A stretch of DNA of 64,000 nt from Pandoraea bronchicola (GTDB taxonomy: Bacteria > Pseudomonadota > Gammaproteobacteria > Burkholderiales > Burkholderiaceae): positions 124,001 to 188,000 of the forward strand of contig NZ_CABPST010000010.1 of assembly GCF_902459805.1 (NCBI RefSeq), given 5' to 3'. Position 1 is the stretch's first letter. Each line of letters opens with the position of its first letter. The translations under genes were made by a program, and so were the position numbers. The notes beneath the pieces were generated by a model. The model was not told where the DNA came from. It did not search any database and saw nothing but the letters and a program-made list of their open reading frames with translations. This document shows positions 50,397 through 57,921 of this stretch, one piece after another.

Positions 50397-51773
50397 CTAA
50401 GCACGAGGTCCCGTCCCCCCGGGCGGCGGAACCTGTGATGGGTCCGCACTTGGCGCAGGGGCGCTGAGTGCGGCGATCATCGGGAAAGGCTCAAAGCCGA
50501 ACATGTCTCGTCCGCTGATTTCGGCCGTCGGGTCGATGCGGAATGCACCATGCGTCGCCAGTACATGGATATCGCGTACCGCGCGCTGCAGAGGATTGCT
50601 GAGGACGACGGCGGACGAGCCAAGTGCGAGCAGCAAGCCATCAACCATGCGGAGGCACTCGTGCATTTGGTGGACCAGGTCCATCGTGATCTCGGGCTCA
50701 TCCCACGGGAAGAACTCCTCCTGCGCGAGTGCCCGCCGGTCGATCTCATCGACGTGACGCCAGAGGACGGCATTGGCGCCGTTGAGCACCGCCCGAGCTT
50801 TGCCGGCCACGATCTGGATCGACGCCATCTCCGACATCGTCTTGTAGGGAACGTTGAACGGCGGGCGCTTCTTCGCCTGTTCGAGGAACGATTCGAGGGC
50901 GCCTTGCGCGATACCAACCGCCAGTGCGGCGAAGGTGCAAGTCGTGGCGAGCATGCCGCCAATCGGACTGTGCTTGAAGGCAAGCCCGGCGTACTTTCCA
51001 CGCAGCGCGTCCGTGATTCGCGGCAGGTCATCAATGTGGACGACGCGGTAGTCGGGCACGAAGACTTCCTCGTCTGCTCGGACGCTGTTCGAGCTCGTCG
51101 CCTGCAGACCCATGACGTGCCAGTCGTCGACGATCGAATACTGGTCTCGCGCGAGTATCCCCAACCCGCGCCGGCGAGTGCCTGTGGCTGCATCGTCGTA
51201 TTCGAACCCGACTCCGCCCCAGGCTGCGTGTTTGCAACCGCTGCCGAAAGACCATTTCCCCTTGAGCATGTAGCCGCCGTCGACCTTGCGGCCGTCGCCG
51301 ACCTTCTGCGCGAAGACGGTGGCGCCAAACATGATCGGGCCGACCCAATCGTGGATGCTGGCGAAGACCTCGTCGCGGGCTTTCGCGTCGAAGCCAAGCG
51401 CGTTCCTGGCCGCGCTCGAGACGATCACGAGCCAGCCGGCCGACGCATCGCCCTGACCGAGCGCCTTGACGACCTCCGCAGAGTCGCGCGCGCCGAGGGC
51501 CAACCCGCCAAGCTCGATCGGAATTGCGATCTTGAAGGCCCCCACGCGGTGGACGGCCTCCAGCGTGGCGGGGGCCAGGGCGCCGAGCTGCTCGCCTTCG
51601 GCAGCGTGCTTGCGCAACAGCGGCAGCATCTCGAGGATTTCATCACGCATCCGACGCCCAGCCTCGCTGAGGTACGGCGACTCGGGAAACTTCGGCTGGC
51701 GGGCCAAAGGCCCTCCCAGCGGCGGCACTCCGGAAGGGGGAGCTCCTGTGGGCGTCTTAATTTCGAAGGTCAT
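50397..51773 (-). CDS. Acyl-CoA dehydrogenase-fold flavin monooxygenase 3 (group D)
   Basis: The 458-residue third paralogue shows FKIAIPIELGGLALGARDS, LKGKWSFGSGCKHAAWGGV, DDWHVMGLQATSSNSVRA and VLATHGAFRIDPTAEISG. A proline/glycine-rich N-terminus (GAPPSGVPPLGGP) and C-terminus flank the fold. It is closer in feel to enzyme 1 than to enzyme 2. It lies 160 nt after the SnoaL-like gene in the unit headed by cassette E3. No reductase is encoded beside it, so it probably uses the shared FMN reductase. Confidence 0.87.
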   Translation of the reverse strand: MTFEIKTPTGAPPSGVPPLGGPLARQPKFPESPYLSEAGRRMRDEILEMLPLLRKHAAEGEQLGALAPATLEAVHRVGAFKIAIPIELGGLALGARDSAEVVKALGQGDASAGWLVIVSSAARNALGFDAKARDEVFASIHDWVGPIMFGATVFAQKVGDGRKVDGGYMLKGKWSFGSGCKHAAWGGVGFEYDDAATGTRRRGLGILARDQYSIVDDWHVMGLQATSSNSVRADEEVFVPDYRVVHIDDLPRITDALRGKYAGLAFKHSPIGGMLATTCTFAALAVGIAQGALESFLEQAKKRPPFNVPYKTMSEMASIQIVAGKARAVLNGANAVLWRHVDEIDRRALAQEEFFPWDEPEITMDLVHQMHECLRMVDGLLLALGSSAVVLSNPLQRAVRDIHVLATHGAFRIDPTAEISGRDMFGFEPFPMIAALSAPAPSADPSQVPPPGGTGPRA

Positions 51774-51933
51774 CAGTTTGTACTCTACGTCTATCGTGGT
51801 TGAGCGTCAGGTTGCGTCAGGAAGCGAGGCCCTGCCGGTAGACCGGGTGCAGGCATCGGCGACGGCTCGTCCGTGAACCCTGTCGACGACAGGCTCCGCA
51901 AGGCGCCCAGGACGAGCGCTCCCTTCGGCATTT

Positions 51934-52455
51934 TCAATTTCCCATCGGGTTCTGACCGGGCACCACTTTGCGGAAGGTGCTCCAGTGCTCGGCGATCTTG
52001 CCGTTGTGGACTCGAAATACCGTGAGGATGTTCCACTCGTAGGTCGCGCCGAGCACAACTGGATCGGGTGCCAGTTCGCGCATCATGAGGCAGCCGACCT
52101 CACCGTCGAGAATGACGCTCACAACGGGCGGCGGTGTCGTGCCGGTGATGGGCACAAACCGAAATTGCTCAATGAGTTTCTCACGGCCATGGCCAAATGC
52201 GTTTGGGTCGTGCTGAATGTAGTCCTCGGCGATGTACTTCGTCATCACCTCAACTACGCGCTCTTGCACCACATTGTCGCGAACGATCCGGGAAAGGTCG
52301 GCTTCGAACTCGATGAGCAGCCGTTTAATCGCGGTGCGCTCTGGCGACGGGTCCGCCGCAACAGCGGCCTTGAACTCGTCGTTGTCAAGCCAGTTCTTGT
52401 AGATGGCGGGATCGCTAATCTCAGCGACGCCGTTAACGATTGTGAATCCGCTCAT
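51934..52455 (-). CDS. SnoaL-like (NTF2 fold) protein
   Basis: The 173-residue protein starts MSGFTIVNGVAEISDPAIYK. It contains EVMTKYIAEDYIQHDPNAFG and a late TVFRVHNGKIAEHWSTFRKV, the signature of SnoaL-like hydrolase/cyclase folds. The ATG overlaps the stop of the upstream small ORF as ATGA. It may act on a monooxygenase product (ring opening, dehydration or cyclisation); sequence alone cannot tell. Confidence 0.8.
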   Translation of the reverse strand: MSGFTIVNGVAEISDPAIYKNWLDNDEFKAAVAADPSPERTAIKRLLIEFEADLSRIVRDNVVQERVVEVMTKYIAEDYIQHDPNAFGHGREKLIEQFRFVPITGTTPPPVVSVILDGEVGCLMMRELAPDPVVLGATYEWNILTVFRVHNGKIAEHWSTFRKVVPGQNPMGN

Positions 52456-52595
52456 TGTTGGGTTCCTTCATTCAGGGGATCTGCGCGGCGCGGGAGCGTC
52501 GCAACTACATACTGTGTCGGCGCACCGGCTCGCTTGCCTTGGCGTACCGCGCCGGAACCGGCGACGAAGGCTGCCGGCTTGCTGAGTTGGTTCAT
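52452..52595 (-). CDS. 47-residue leader peptide coupled to the SnoaL-like gene
   Basis: The small ORF starts MNQLSKPAAFVAGSG at 52595 inside cassette E3 and ends NEGTQQ. Its TGA overlaps the SnoaL ATG by 4 nt. The first 15 residues match the fused N-termini at 44849 and 49435; the rest is unique and basic. The frame stays open upstream, but this ATG is the conserved one. Confidence 0.55.
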   Translation of the reverse strand: MNQLSKPAAFVAGSGAVRQGKRAGAPTQYVVATLPRRADPLNEGTQQ

Positions 52596-52672
52596 GTGGT
52601 TTTCACTGGGTTGGAGACGCTGAGGTAGTGTCGCCGACGCAGTCGGAAAACAAGGTCTCAGAGGGTTACGAC
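52572..52672 (-). repeat. Shared cassette copy E3
   Basis: This 101-bp copy is collinear with E1. It includes the leader start and about 77 bp upstream and ends at GAGGGTTACGAC (plus strand). Just beyond it the sequence changes to an IS66 remnant. Confidence 0.85.
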
Positions 52673-52699
52673 ATTTTCTCCACCGCCCCTTAGACTTCG

Positions 52700-52945
52700 A
52701 GCGAAACAAGGGGCCTGAATGCGTGACCTCACCTCGGTGAGGCGCACGCCCACAGGGTGAGCCGTCCGGCACAGGCACATTCGGTACCGCCTCGAAGGCT
52801 TCGCCCAACGTGCCCTGTGCCACATCGGGCGGCACGATGCGACGCTCGCTCTTGCGGCTGAACAACTGGCGCTGGAACCACGCGAGTGGCGCGCGCAATT
52901 GCGCGTTCTTGCTGACCGCCTGAACGGTTCGCAGGCCTTATCAAC
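52700..52945 (-). pseudogene. IS66-family TnpC N-terminal remnant
   Basis: The minus-strand frame reads NAQLRAPLAWFQRQLFSRKS then ERRIVPPDVAQGTLGEAFEA, the coiled-coil start of IS66 TnpC. It runs out at about 52700 without the catalytic domain. The upstream end meets stop codons at about 52945. Confidence 0.7.
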
Positions 52946-53083
52946 AGGACGCGCGTGACGCGACCTCCTGTGACTTCCGCATTCCTTGGCCGGCCGTTCA
53001 TACTTTGCGCCCAGACGCCTCGCGCACCGAAGCAGCGCAAAGCCGGGATTTGTTCATTTGATGTTCCGACACGGAAGAAGACC

Positions 53084-53506
53084 ATGACTAACCAGTTTCA
53101 ACAGACGGATCAGGCAGCTCGCAACCGGCAGCTTGTCATCGATTTTTACCGGCACGTGTTTGATGCCCGGAATCCCGCGGCGGTAAAGGATTACGTCACG
53201 GAGGACTACCAGCAGCACAGTTCCCATCTGCCCAGCGGCCGCGCAGGCCTGGAGGCGCTCGTGGCCGAAATGTTTCGCGGCCTGCCGCCGCTGCCGGTCC
53301 GGCCGGACCTCGTCATTCCGCCGGCGCTTATCGTTGCCGAGGGCGATATGGTAGTGATTGCCGGCGAATTCCCTCAGCCCGAGCCGGAAGACCCGACGCG
53401 AACCTATCCCTTTTTCGTTTTCGATGCCTATCGCGTCCGGGACGGAAAGCTCGCGGAACATTGGAGCGGTATTAACAAGATCGCGCCGCCTAAGCATCCG
53501 AAGTAG
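53084..53506 (+). CDS. SnoaL-like (NTF2 fold) protein, predicted ester cyclase type
   Basis: The 140-residue protein starts MTNQFQQTDQAARNRQLVID. It contains DYVTEDYQQHSSHLPSGRAG, FVFDAYRVRDGKLAEHWSGI and a short basic tail. It is the intact relative of the pseudogene at 46806. GGAAGAAG precedes the ATG at 53084 weakly. It is isolated between IS remnants and on the opposite strand from its neighbours. Confidence 0.82.
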   Translation: MTNQFQQTDQAARNRQLVIDFYRHVFDARNPAAVKDYVTEDYQQHSSHLPSGRAGLEALVAEMFRGLPPLPVRPDLVIPPALIVAEGDMVVIAGEFPQPEPEDPTRTYPFFVFDAYRVRDGKLAEHWSGINKIAPPKHPK

Positions 53507-53559
53507 AAAGGCAGCCAAAGGCGGCGGCGAACGGTTCTGTCGCATTCCAGTATCGATGA

Positions 53560-54026
53560 CGGTATGTCACCGCCAATGGTATCGAGGGACTTCATCTTTG
53601 AGGCTGTTGTCGCAGAGTTGGTACTGAACCTCCGTCGCGGTCCGCGGAGCGGCGGTAAGTGCCTGTGGTATTTCTCGGTATCGTTGGCGGTACCCTTTGC
53701 GTGACATCGAGCGAACCAGCTTTGCGTCGGCAATGCGAGTTAGCCAGCCCGGCCAGCGGCAGTGAGCGCCACGGTCGGAGTGCACAATAGGCTGCTCGCC
53801 TGTGGGGGCAATGGTCTCGATGGATACATCTGACATCGATTTCACTAGCCCGGCGTCCGGTCGCGTGCCGATGGACCAACTGACAACCATCCCGTCAAAG
53901 CCATCGATGACCGGTGACAGATAGACCTTACCGGCAGGGGATCTGGAACCCGGTGATGTCGGTGAGCCATTTCTCATTTGGTACCGCTGCGCCGATTGCG
54001 CTGATCGTGTCGTTCAACATCAGCGT
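53560..54026 (-). pseudogene. IS3-family OrfB (DDE) remnant, frameshifted
   Basis: PNEKWLTDITGFQIP continues after a one-base shift as AGKVYLSPVIDGFDGMVVSW and GEQPIVHSDRGAHCRWPGWL, the DDE core of IS2/IS3-type transposases. After MSRKGY the protein becomes unrelated, so the C-terminal third is missing. Parts of both other frames run through it, but none is a real gene. Confidence 0.78.
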
Positions 54027-55276
54027 GCGTTGTGCCCCTCGTGAAGTTCGTTCCGCCACGGCCGATGAGCCTGCCGCGTCATGGTGTAGGCGGCCACGAT
54101 GGCTGCTGCGAAGCCTGATGCCGCGCCAACAGCAAGCGACCAACGCGGCCCGAAGTGGCCGGCCACCCAACCCACGATCGGAGCACCGATCGGCGTGCCC
54201 CCAAGCGCGATGGCCACACGCAGTGCCATGACCCGCCCTCGCATGCTGGCCTCGGTCGTGAGCTGCATCAGGCTGTTGGTCGCATTGGTGAAGGTCATGC
54301 CAGCTACGCCGATGAGGACCAGTGCGCCGGCGAACAGCCAATAGTTCGGGGCAATCGCAGCCAGCGTGCAGCCGAGTCCAAAAATCGCGGCACCGATCAG
54401 CAGGGACATGAATCGTGGCCGATCGCGGCCAGCGGCAAGCAGTGCTCCCGACACGGTACCGATGGCCATGACCGACGACAGGAGGCCGTAGGCACGTGCA
54501 TCGGTGTGGAAGACACTGGCGGCCATGGTCGAGATGAAGATCGGGAAATTTAGTCCGAACGTGCCGATCAGGAACAGCATGATCAGGATCGCCTTGAGGT
54601 CCGATCGGGACCACACGTAGCGCAATCCCTCGGTGAGACTCCCCTTGGTGCGGTGTGCCCGTGCGTTCGCATGCAGCCCCGAGACGCGTAGCAGAAACAG
54701 GGAGGCCAGCACCGCGACGAAACTCGCGCCGTTGAGCAGGAACGCCCAACCGGTGCCAACCGAAGCGATGAGCAGGCCGGCCACCGCTGGCCCAATCATT
54801 CGCGCCGCGTTGAACGAGGTCGAGTTGAGCGCGACCGCGTTTGGCAGCTCCGCATCGCCGACCAGTTCTGCCACAAAGGTCTGGCGCACGGGAGCATCGA
54901 ATGCCGAGGCGCATCCGGACAGCAGGGCGAACACGTAGACGTGCCAGAGCTGGACGCTGCCAGTGACGGTGAGAAGCCCCAGCGCCAAGGCAAGAAAACC
55001 CATTGTCGCCTGGGTCGCCATCAGGAGCTTACGCTGGTTGTAGTGATCGGCCGCAAAGCCGCTCCAGGGCAGCAGCAGGAGCTGTGGCCCGAACTGGAGC
55101 GCCATAACCGTGCCCAGGGCCGACGCATCGTGATGGCCGAGTTGGGTGAGGACCAACCAGTCCTGGGCCGTACGCTGCATCCATGTCCCGACATTCGAGA
55201 CCAGTGCCCCGGCCGCCCAGATCCGGTAGTTGAAGTTTCTCAGCGAACGGAAGACACCTGTTGGCGCTGCACTCAC
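54020..55276 (-). CDS. MFS transporter, EntS-like (MFS_3)
   Basis: The 418-residue protein begins MSAAPTGVFRSLRNFNYRIW and has about 12 helices. TFVAELVGDAELPNAVALNS is typical of the enterobactin-exporter-like family. The start is a GTG overlapping the upstream stop as GTGA. It ends the marR unit. Export of a small organic compound is likely; the substrate is unknown. Its stop abuts the IS3 remnant. Confidence 0.87.
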   Translation of the reverse strand: MSAAPTGVFRSLRNFNYRIWAAGALVSNVGTWMQRTAQDWLVLTQLGHHDASALGTVMALQFGPQLLLLPWSGFAADHYNQRKLLMATQATMGFLALALGLLTVTGSVQLWHVYVFALLSGCASAFDAPVRQTFVAELVGDAELPNAVALNSTSFNAARMIGPAVAGLLIASVGTGWAFLLNGASFVAVLASLFLLRVSGLHANARAHRTKGSLTEGLRYVWSRSDLKAILIMLFLIGTFGLNFPIFISTMAASVFHTDARAYGLLSSVMAIGTVSGALLAAGRDRPRFMSLLIGAAIFGLGCTLAAIAPNYWLFAGALVLIGVAGMTFTNATNSLMQLTTEASMRGRVMALRVAIALGGTPIGAPIVGWVAGHFGPRWSLAVGAASGFAAAIVAAYTMTRQAHRPWRNELHEGHNAR

Positions 55277-55608
55277 GAACGCTTCGGCGCATTGCCGCCG
55301 TGGAAGCGGCCGAATAGTCGCGCGGAAAGCAATCCGATGGCCAGAATGCCGAGCCCGAGGGAGACTGCATCACTCGTGCGCCTCAGGTCGAAGTCACCCA
55401 CGCGGCAGATGAGCACGTAGCCGGCGACCAGATTGAGAAACCCCCAAAGCACATTGACAGTCGATGACGACAGTCCTTCCCCCGGCGGTTTCGCGAACGG
55501 ACTCTGGAACGGCTCTCCCATCACGCCGGCGACGAAGTGCGGCACAGCGTTCGTAAGAAACGCGCCGCCGAAGCACCAGGACACAAGATGAAGCCATGCC
55601 ATTGTCAC
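55273..55608 (-). CDS. Small membrane protein of the marR unit
   Basis: The 111-residue protein has three hydrophobic helices (WLHLVSWCFGGAFLTNAV; TVNVLWGFLNLVAGYVLI; SLGLGILAIGLLSARLF). I do not recognise the family. It starts with GTG at 55608, overlapping the hydrolase stop, or ATG at 55602, and overlaps the MFS gene by 4 nt, so it is translated as part of the operon. Confidence 0.75.
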   Translation of the reverse strand: MTMAWLHLVSWCFGGAFLTNAVPHFVAGVMGEPFQSPFAKPPGEGLSSSTVNVLWGFLNLVAGYVLICRVGDFDLRRTSDAVSLGLGILAIGLLSARLFGRFHGGNAPKRS

Positions 55609-56168
55609 GCGCTCCTCGTTGCGAGCAGATCGATGATGTCTTGAGCCGTGCCCGTTTCGCCCAGCTTCGGAAAAACGTTCTTGATGCTGTAGTCATGTGC
55701 GTCGGCGCGCGCGTCCGTCATGGCGTCGAGGGCCAGGGTGACATTGAAACCGTGCTCATACGCCTGACGCGCGGTCGCTTCGACGCCAGTCCCGGTGGCG
55801 ACACCGGTGATGACGACCTGGGTAACGCCCAGCGCCTTTAGCCGGTCTTCGAGATCCGTATTGGCGAACGCGCCCCAGGTTCGCTTCGTCACGACGATAT
55901 CGTTGGGTTGCCGATCGAGCTCGGGGATGAAGTCAGTCCACCCAGCCGGGAACAATCCGTTGTGACGTGGCCGCTCGGTACGGCCCGGCGCTACGCCGGC
56001 GACGTTGACGAGAACGACCGGCAGGCCGCGTTCGCGAAACGCATCGAGCAGTGCACGCGAGCGATCCACGATCCCGTCAATGGGATGAATAAAAGGGGAG
56101 CCCAAGATGCCTTTTTGCAGGTCAACGATGATTAGGGCGGTGTGCGGATCCAGCGTGGTGAGGGTCAC
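55605..56168 (-). CDS. Isochorismatase-like cysteine hydrolase family protein without the cysteine
   Basis: The 187-residue protein starts with GTG (MTLTTLDPHTALIIVDLQKG). The Asp of IIVDLQ and the Lys of VVTKRTWGAF are in place, but where hydrolases have a nucleophilic Cys (…VCVESTAR) it reads GVATGTGVEATAR. Some family groups have this Gly. Hydrolysis may not be by the Cys route. It lies 29 nt downstream of marR. Confidence 0.85.
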   Translation of the reverse strand: MTLTTLDPHTALIIVDLQKGILGSPFIHPIDGIVDRSRALLDAFRERGLPVVLVNVAGVAPGRTERPRHNGLFPAGWTDFIPELDRQPNDIVVTKRTWGAFANTDLEDRLKALGVTQVVITGVATGTGVEATARQAYEHGFNVTLALDAMTDARADAHDYSIKNVFPKLGETGTAQDIIDLLATRSA

Positions 56169-56197
56169 GCTATTTCCTGAAATGGGGCGGGGTTAGC

Positions 56198-56650
56198 TCA
56201 GAAATCAGCGAGGCGCTGCAGCAGCTTCACTGCAGCCGCGAGTTCGCCTTGTTCCTTGGGCGACAGTTGCGCCTGCAGGGCACGGACGAGCCAGTCGTCT
56301 TTGGCGGCCCGGCTCTCCTTGAGGGTCTTCCGAAAACCCGGCGTCAGGTCAAAGAGGGTTTGCCGGCCATCGGTCGGATCGGGTTTGCCACTGACGGCCT
56401 TCATCACCTCCAGACCGGCCACCGTGATGCGCATGGACTGCGGGCGGACGCTCTCTGCTCGGGCTAGGGCAGACACGGTGGCGGGGCCGTCACGGTCTAG
56501 GCGGAGAAGCACCGACTTCTGGGCAGACGTGAAGTCCCCCGGATGGGCTTGCTCCCGCACCCGTCGAATCAGTTTGCCCAGGGAAATGCGCAGTTCGCCG
56601 GCTAGGGCGGCAGCTGATGGCGCCTTGGAGATGAGTGATGATTTGACCAT
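56198..56650 (-). CDS. MarR-family transcriptional regulator
   Basis: The 150-residue winged-helix protein contains FTSAQKSVLLRLDRDGPATV and ARAESVRPQSMRITVAGLEV (recognition helix) and a wing with GKPDPTDGRQTLFDLT. It heads the unit marR, isochorismatase-like, small membrane protein, MFS, and probably represses it through the palindrome array 21 bp upstream of its start. Confidence 0.92.
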   Translation of the reverse strand: MVKSSLISKAPSAAALAGELRISLGKLIRRVREQAHPGDFTSAQKSVLLRLDRDGPATVSALARAESVRPQSMRITVAGLEVMKAVSGKPDPTDGRQTLFDLTPGFRKTLKESRAAKDDWLVRALQAQLSPKEQGELAAAVKLLQRLADF

Positions 56651-56670
56651 GTCCAGACCATAACATAAAT

Positions 56671-56709
56671 ACAGAAAAACTGTACAGATTAACTGTGCAG
56701 ATTAACTGT
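56671..56709. promoter_or_regulatory. Three abutting 13-bp palindromes, candidate MarR operator
   Basis: ACAGAAAAACTGT (56671-56683), ACAGATTAACTGT (56684-56696) and GCAGATTAACTGT (56697-56709) follow one another without gaps. Each has ACAG/CTGT arms (GCAG in the last) around five A/T bases. They lie directly upstream of marR and could also control the divergent SDR side. Confidence 0.75.
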
Positions 56710-57024
56710 ATTGATAGGTGCGCTGGATGGCGGTGTGCCGTCGATGCATGGCCTTCGGCAGCAAAAATCCCTGGAGATTGCGTCCGGGGATGACGATCTC
56801 AGCGTCGCCCGGCGTCGCCAAGCCGCGCTGCCGTGTCGGGGGCGAACGGTCGGCCACTGTCCTTCAACAGACTTGCTAAGTGTGTCTCTTTTTGAGGGAT
56901 ATAAGTCCTTTGAGTCATTCCATGCGGGTTCCATAATTTGCTCATGAAATCAAGTCGAGGCAAGCGCAGCAGCACCTTGACGCTTTTGTTTGATTGATAA
57001 CGAAGCAGAGAAAGGACCATGGAA
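56710..57024. other. Gene-free divergent region between marR and the SDR gene
   Basis: No gene is supported. The stretch next to 57025 holds an AAAGGA ribosome-binding site; no convincing -10/-35 pair was found. T-rich GTCTCTTTTTGAGGG at about 56882 may be part of a promoter. Confidence 0.4.
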
Positions 57025-57771
57025 ATGAGGCTTAAGCATAAATCAGCTTTGATCACGGGGGGCACGAGTGGCATCGGTCTTGCCACTGCCAAACGCTTCA
57101 TTGCGGAAGGTGCCAAAGTGGCGGTAACTGGTCGCGACGAGGCCGTGTTTGATCGTGTCAAGGCCGAACTTGGCGAGAACGCGCTCGTCCTCAAGGGCGA
57201 TGTACGTTCGATCAAGGACATGCGAGCGATTGCGGCCGAGGTGAAAGAGAAGTTCGGTGGCCTGGATATCGTTTTTGCCAATGCTGGTTGGGCTTTCCCA
57301 TCGGCACTCAACGACATTGACGACGAACTCTACAGCGAGATCATGGACATCAACGTCAAGGGCGTGGTGATCACGCTTCAAGCGGTGCTGCCGGACTTGA
57401 GAGAGGGCGCCTCAGTCATTCTCAACACATCGTTCGTCGATCAGACCGGCAAGCATGGCATTTCGCTGACCGCGGCGGCAAAGGCCGCCGTGCGGTCGCT
57501 TGCCCGTAGCTGGTCCTACGAGTTTCTCGATCGCAAAATCCGCTTTAATGCGATCGCTCCCGGCGCGATGGAGACGCCCCTGATCGGCAGATGGGGTATG
57601 GCCGACGAGGACGTTCGCAACCTGAAGGTGGAACTCGCGAAAACCATTCCGGTGGGCCACATGGGCAAGGCCGAGGACATCGCCCACGCGGCACTTTATC
57701 TCGCTAGTGACGAATCGTCCTATGTCATCGGCACCGAACTGGTCGTCGACGGTGGGGCTTCGCAGCTTTAA
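57025..57771 (+). CDS. Short-chain dehydrogenase-like protein lacking the catalytic Tyr
   Basis: The 248-residue SDR shows the NAD(P) motif TGGTSGIGLATAKRF, NAGWAFP (NNAG-like) and the C-terminal SDESSYVIGTELVVDGGASQ. The YxxxK motif is changed: the sequence is SLTAAAKAAVRSLARSW, with Thr where Tyr should be; the Lys and an upstream Ser (NTSFVD) remain. It may bind NAD(P)H without normal catalysis. I choose ATG 57025, 8 nt after AAAGGA; ATG 57019 is too close to it. Confidence 0.88.
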   Translation: MRLKHKSALITGGTSGIGLATAKRFIAEGAKVAVTGRDEAVFDRVKAELGENALVLKGDVRSIKDMRAIAAEVKEKFGGLDIVFANAGWAFPSALNDIDDELYSEIMDINVKGVVITLQAVLPDLREGASVILNTSFVDQTGKHGISLTAAAKAAVRSLARSWSYEFLDRKIRFNAIAPGAMETPLIGRWGMADEDVRNLKVELAKTIPVGHMGKAEDIAHAALYLASDESSYVIGTELVVDGGASQL

Positions 57772-57921
57772 GTCTTCGGTGTCCGATTGCAGCCTCTGAA
57801 CGTCATCGCCGCCTATCCCAACCCAAATTAATGCCCGCCAGGATTTTCGTCGTGGTGGATCTTCAATCTGGCCCAACTTGGCTGCGCTTGGCGAGGGGCC
57901 AAAGTGCAAGGAGAAATTGTC

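Noticed and set aside
53928-54914. 328-codon minus-strand frame ending in transposase-like sequence
   Set aside because: Its N-terminal part is an out-of-frame shadow of the MFS gene; only the last 30 codons belong to the IS3 remnant.
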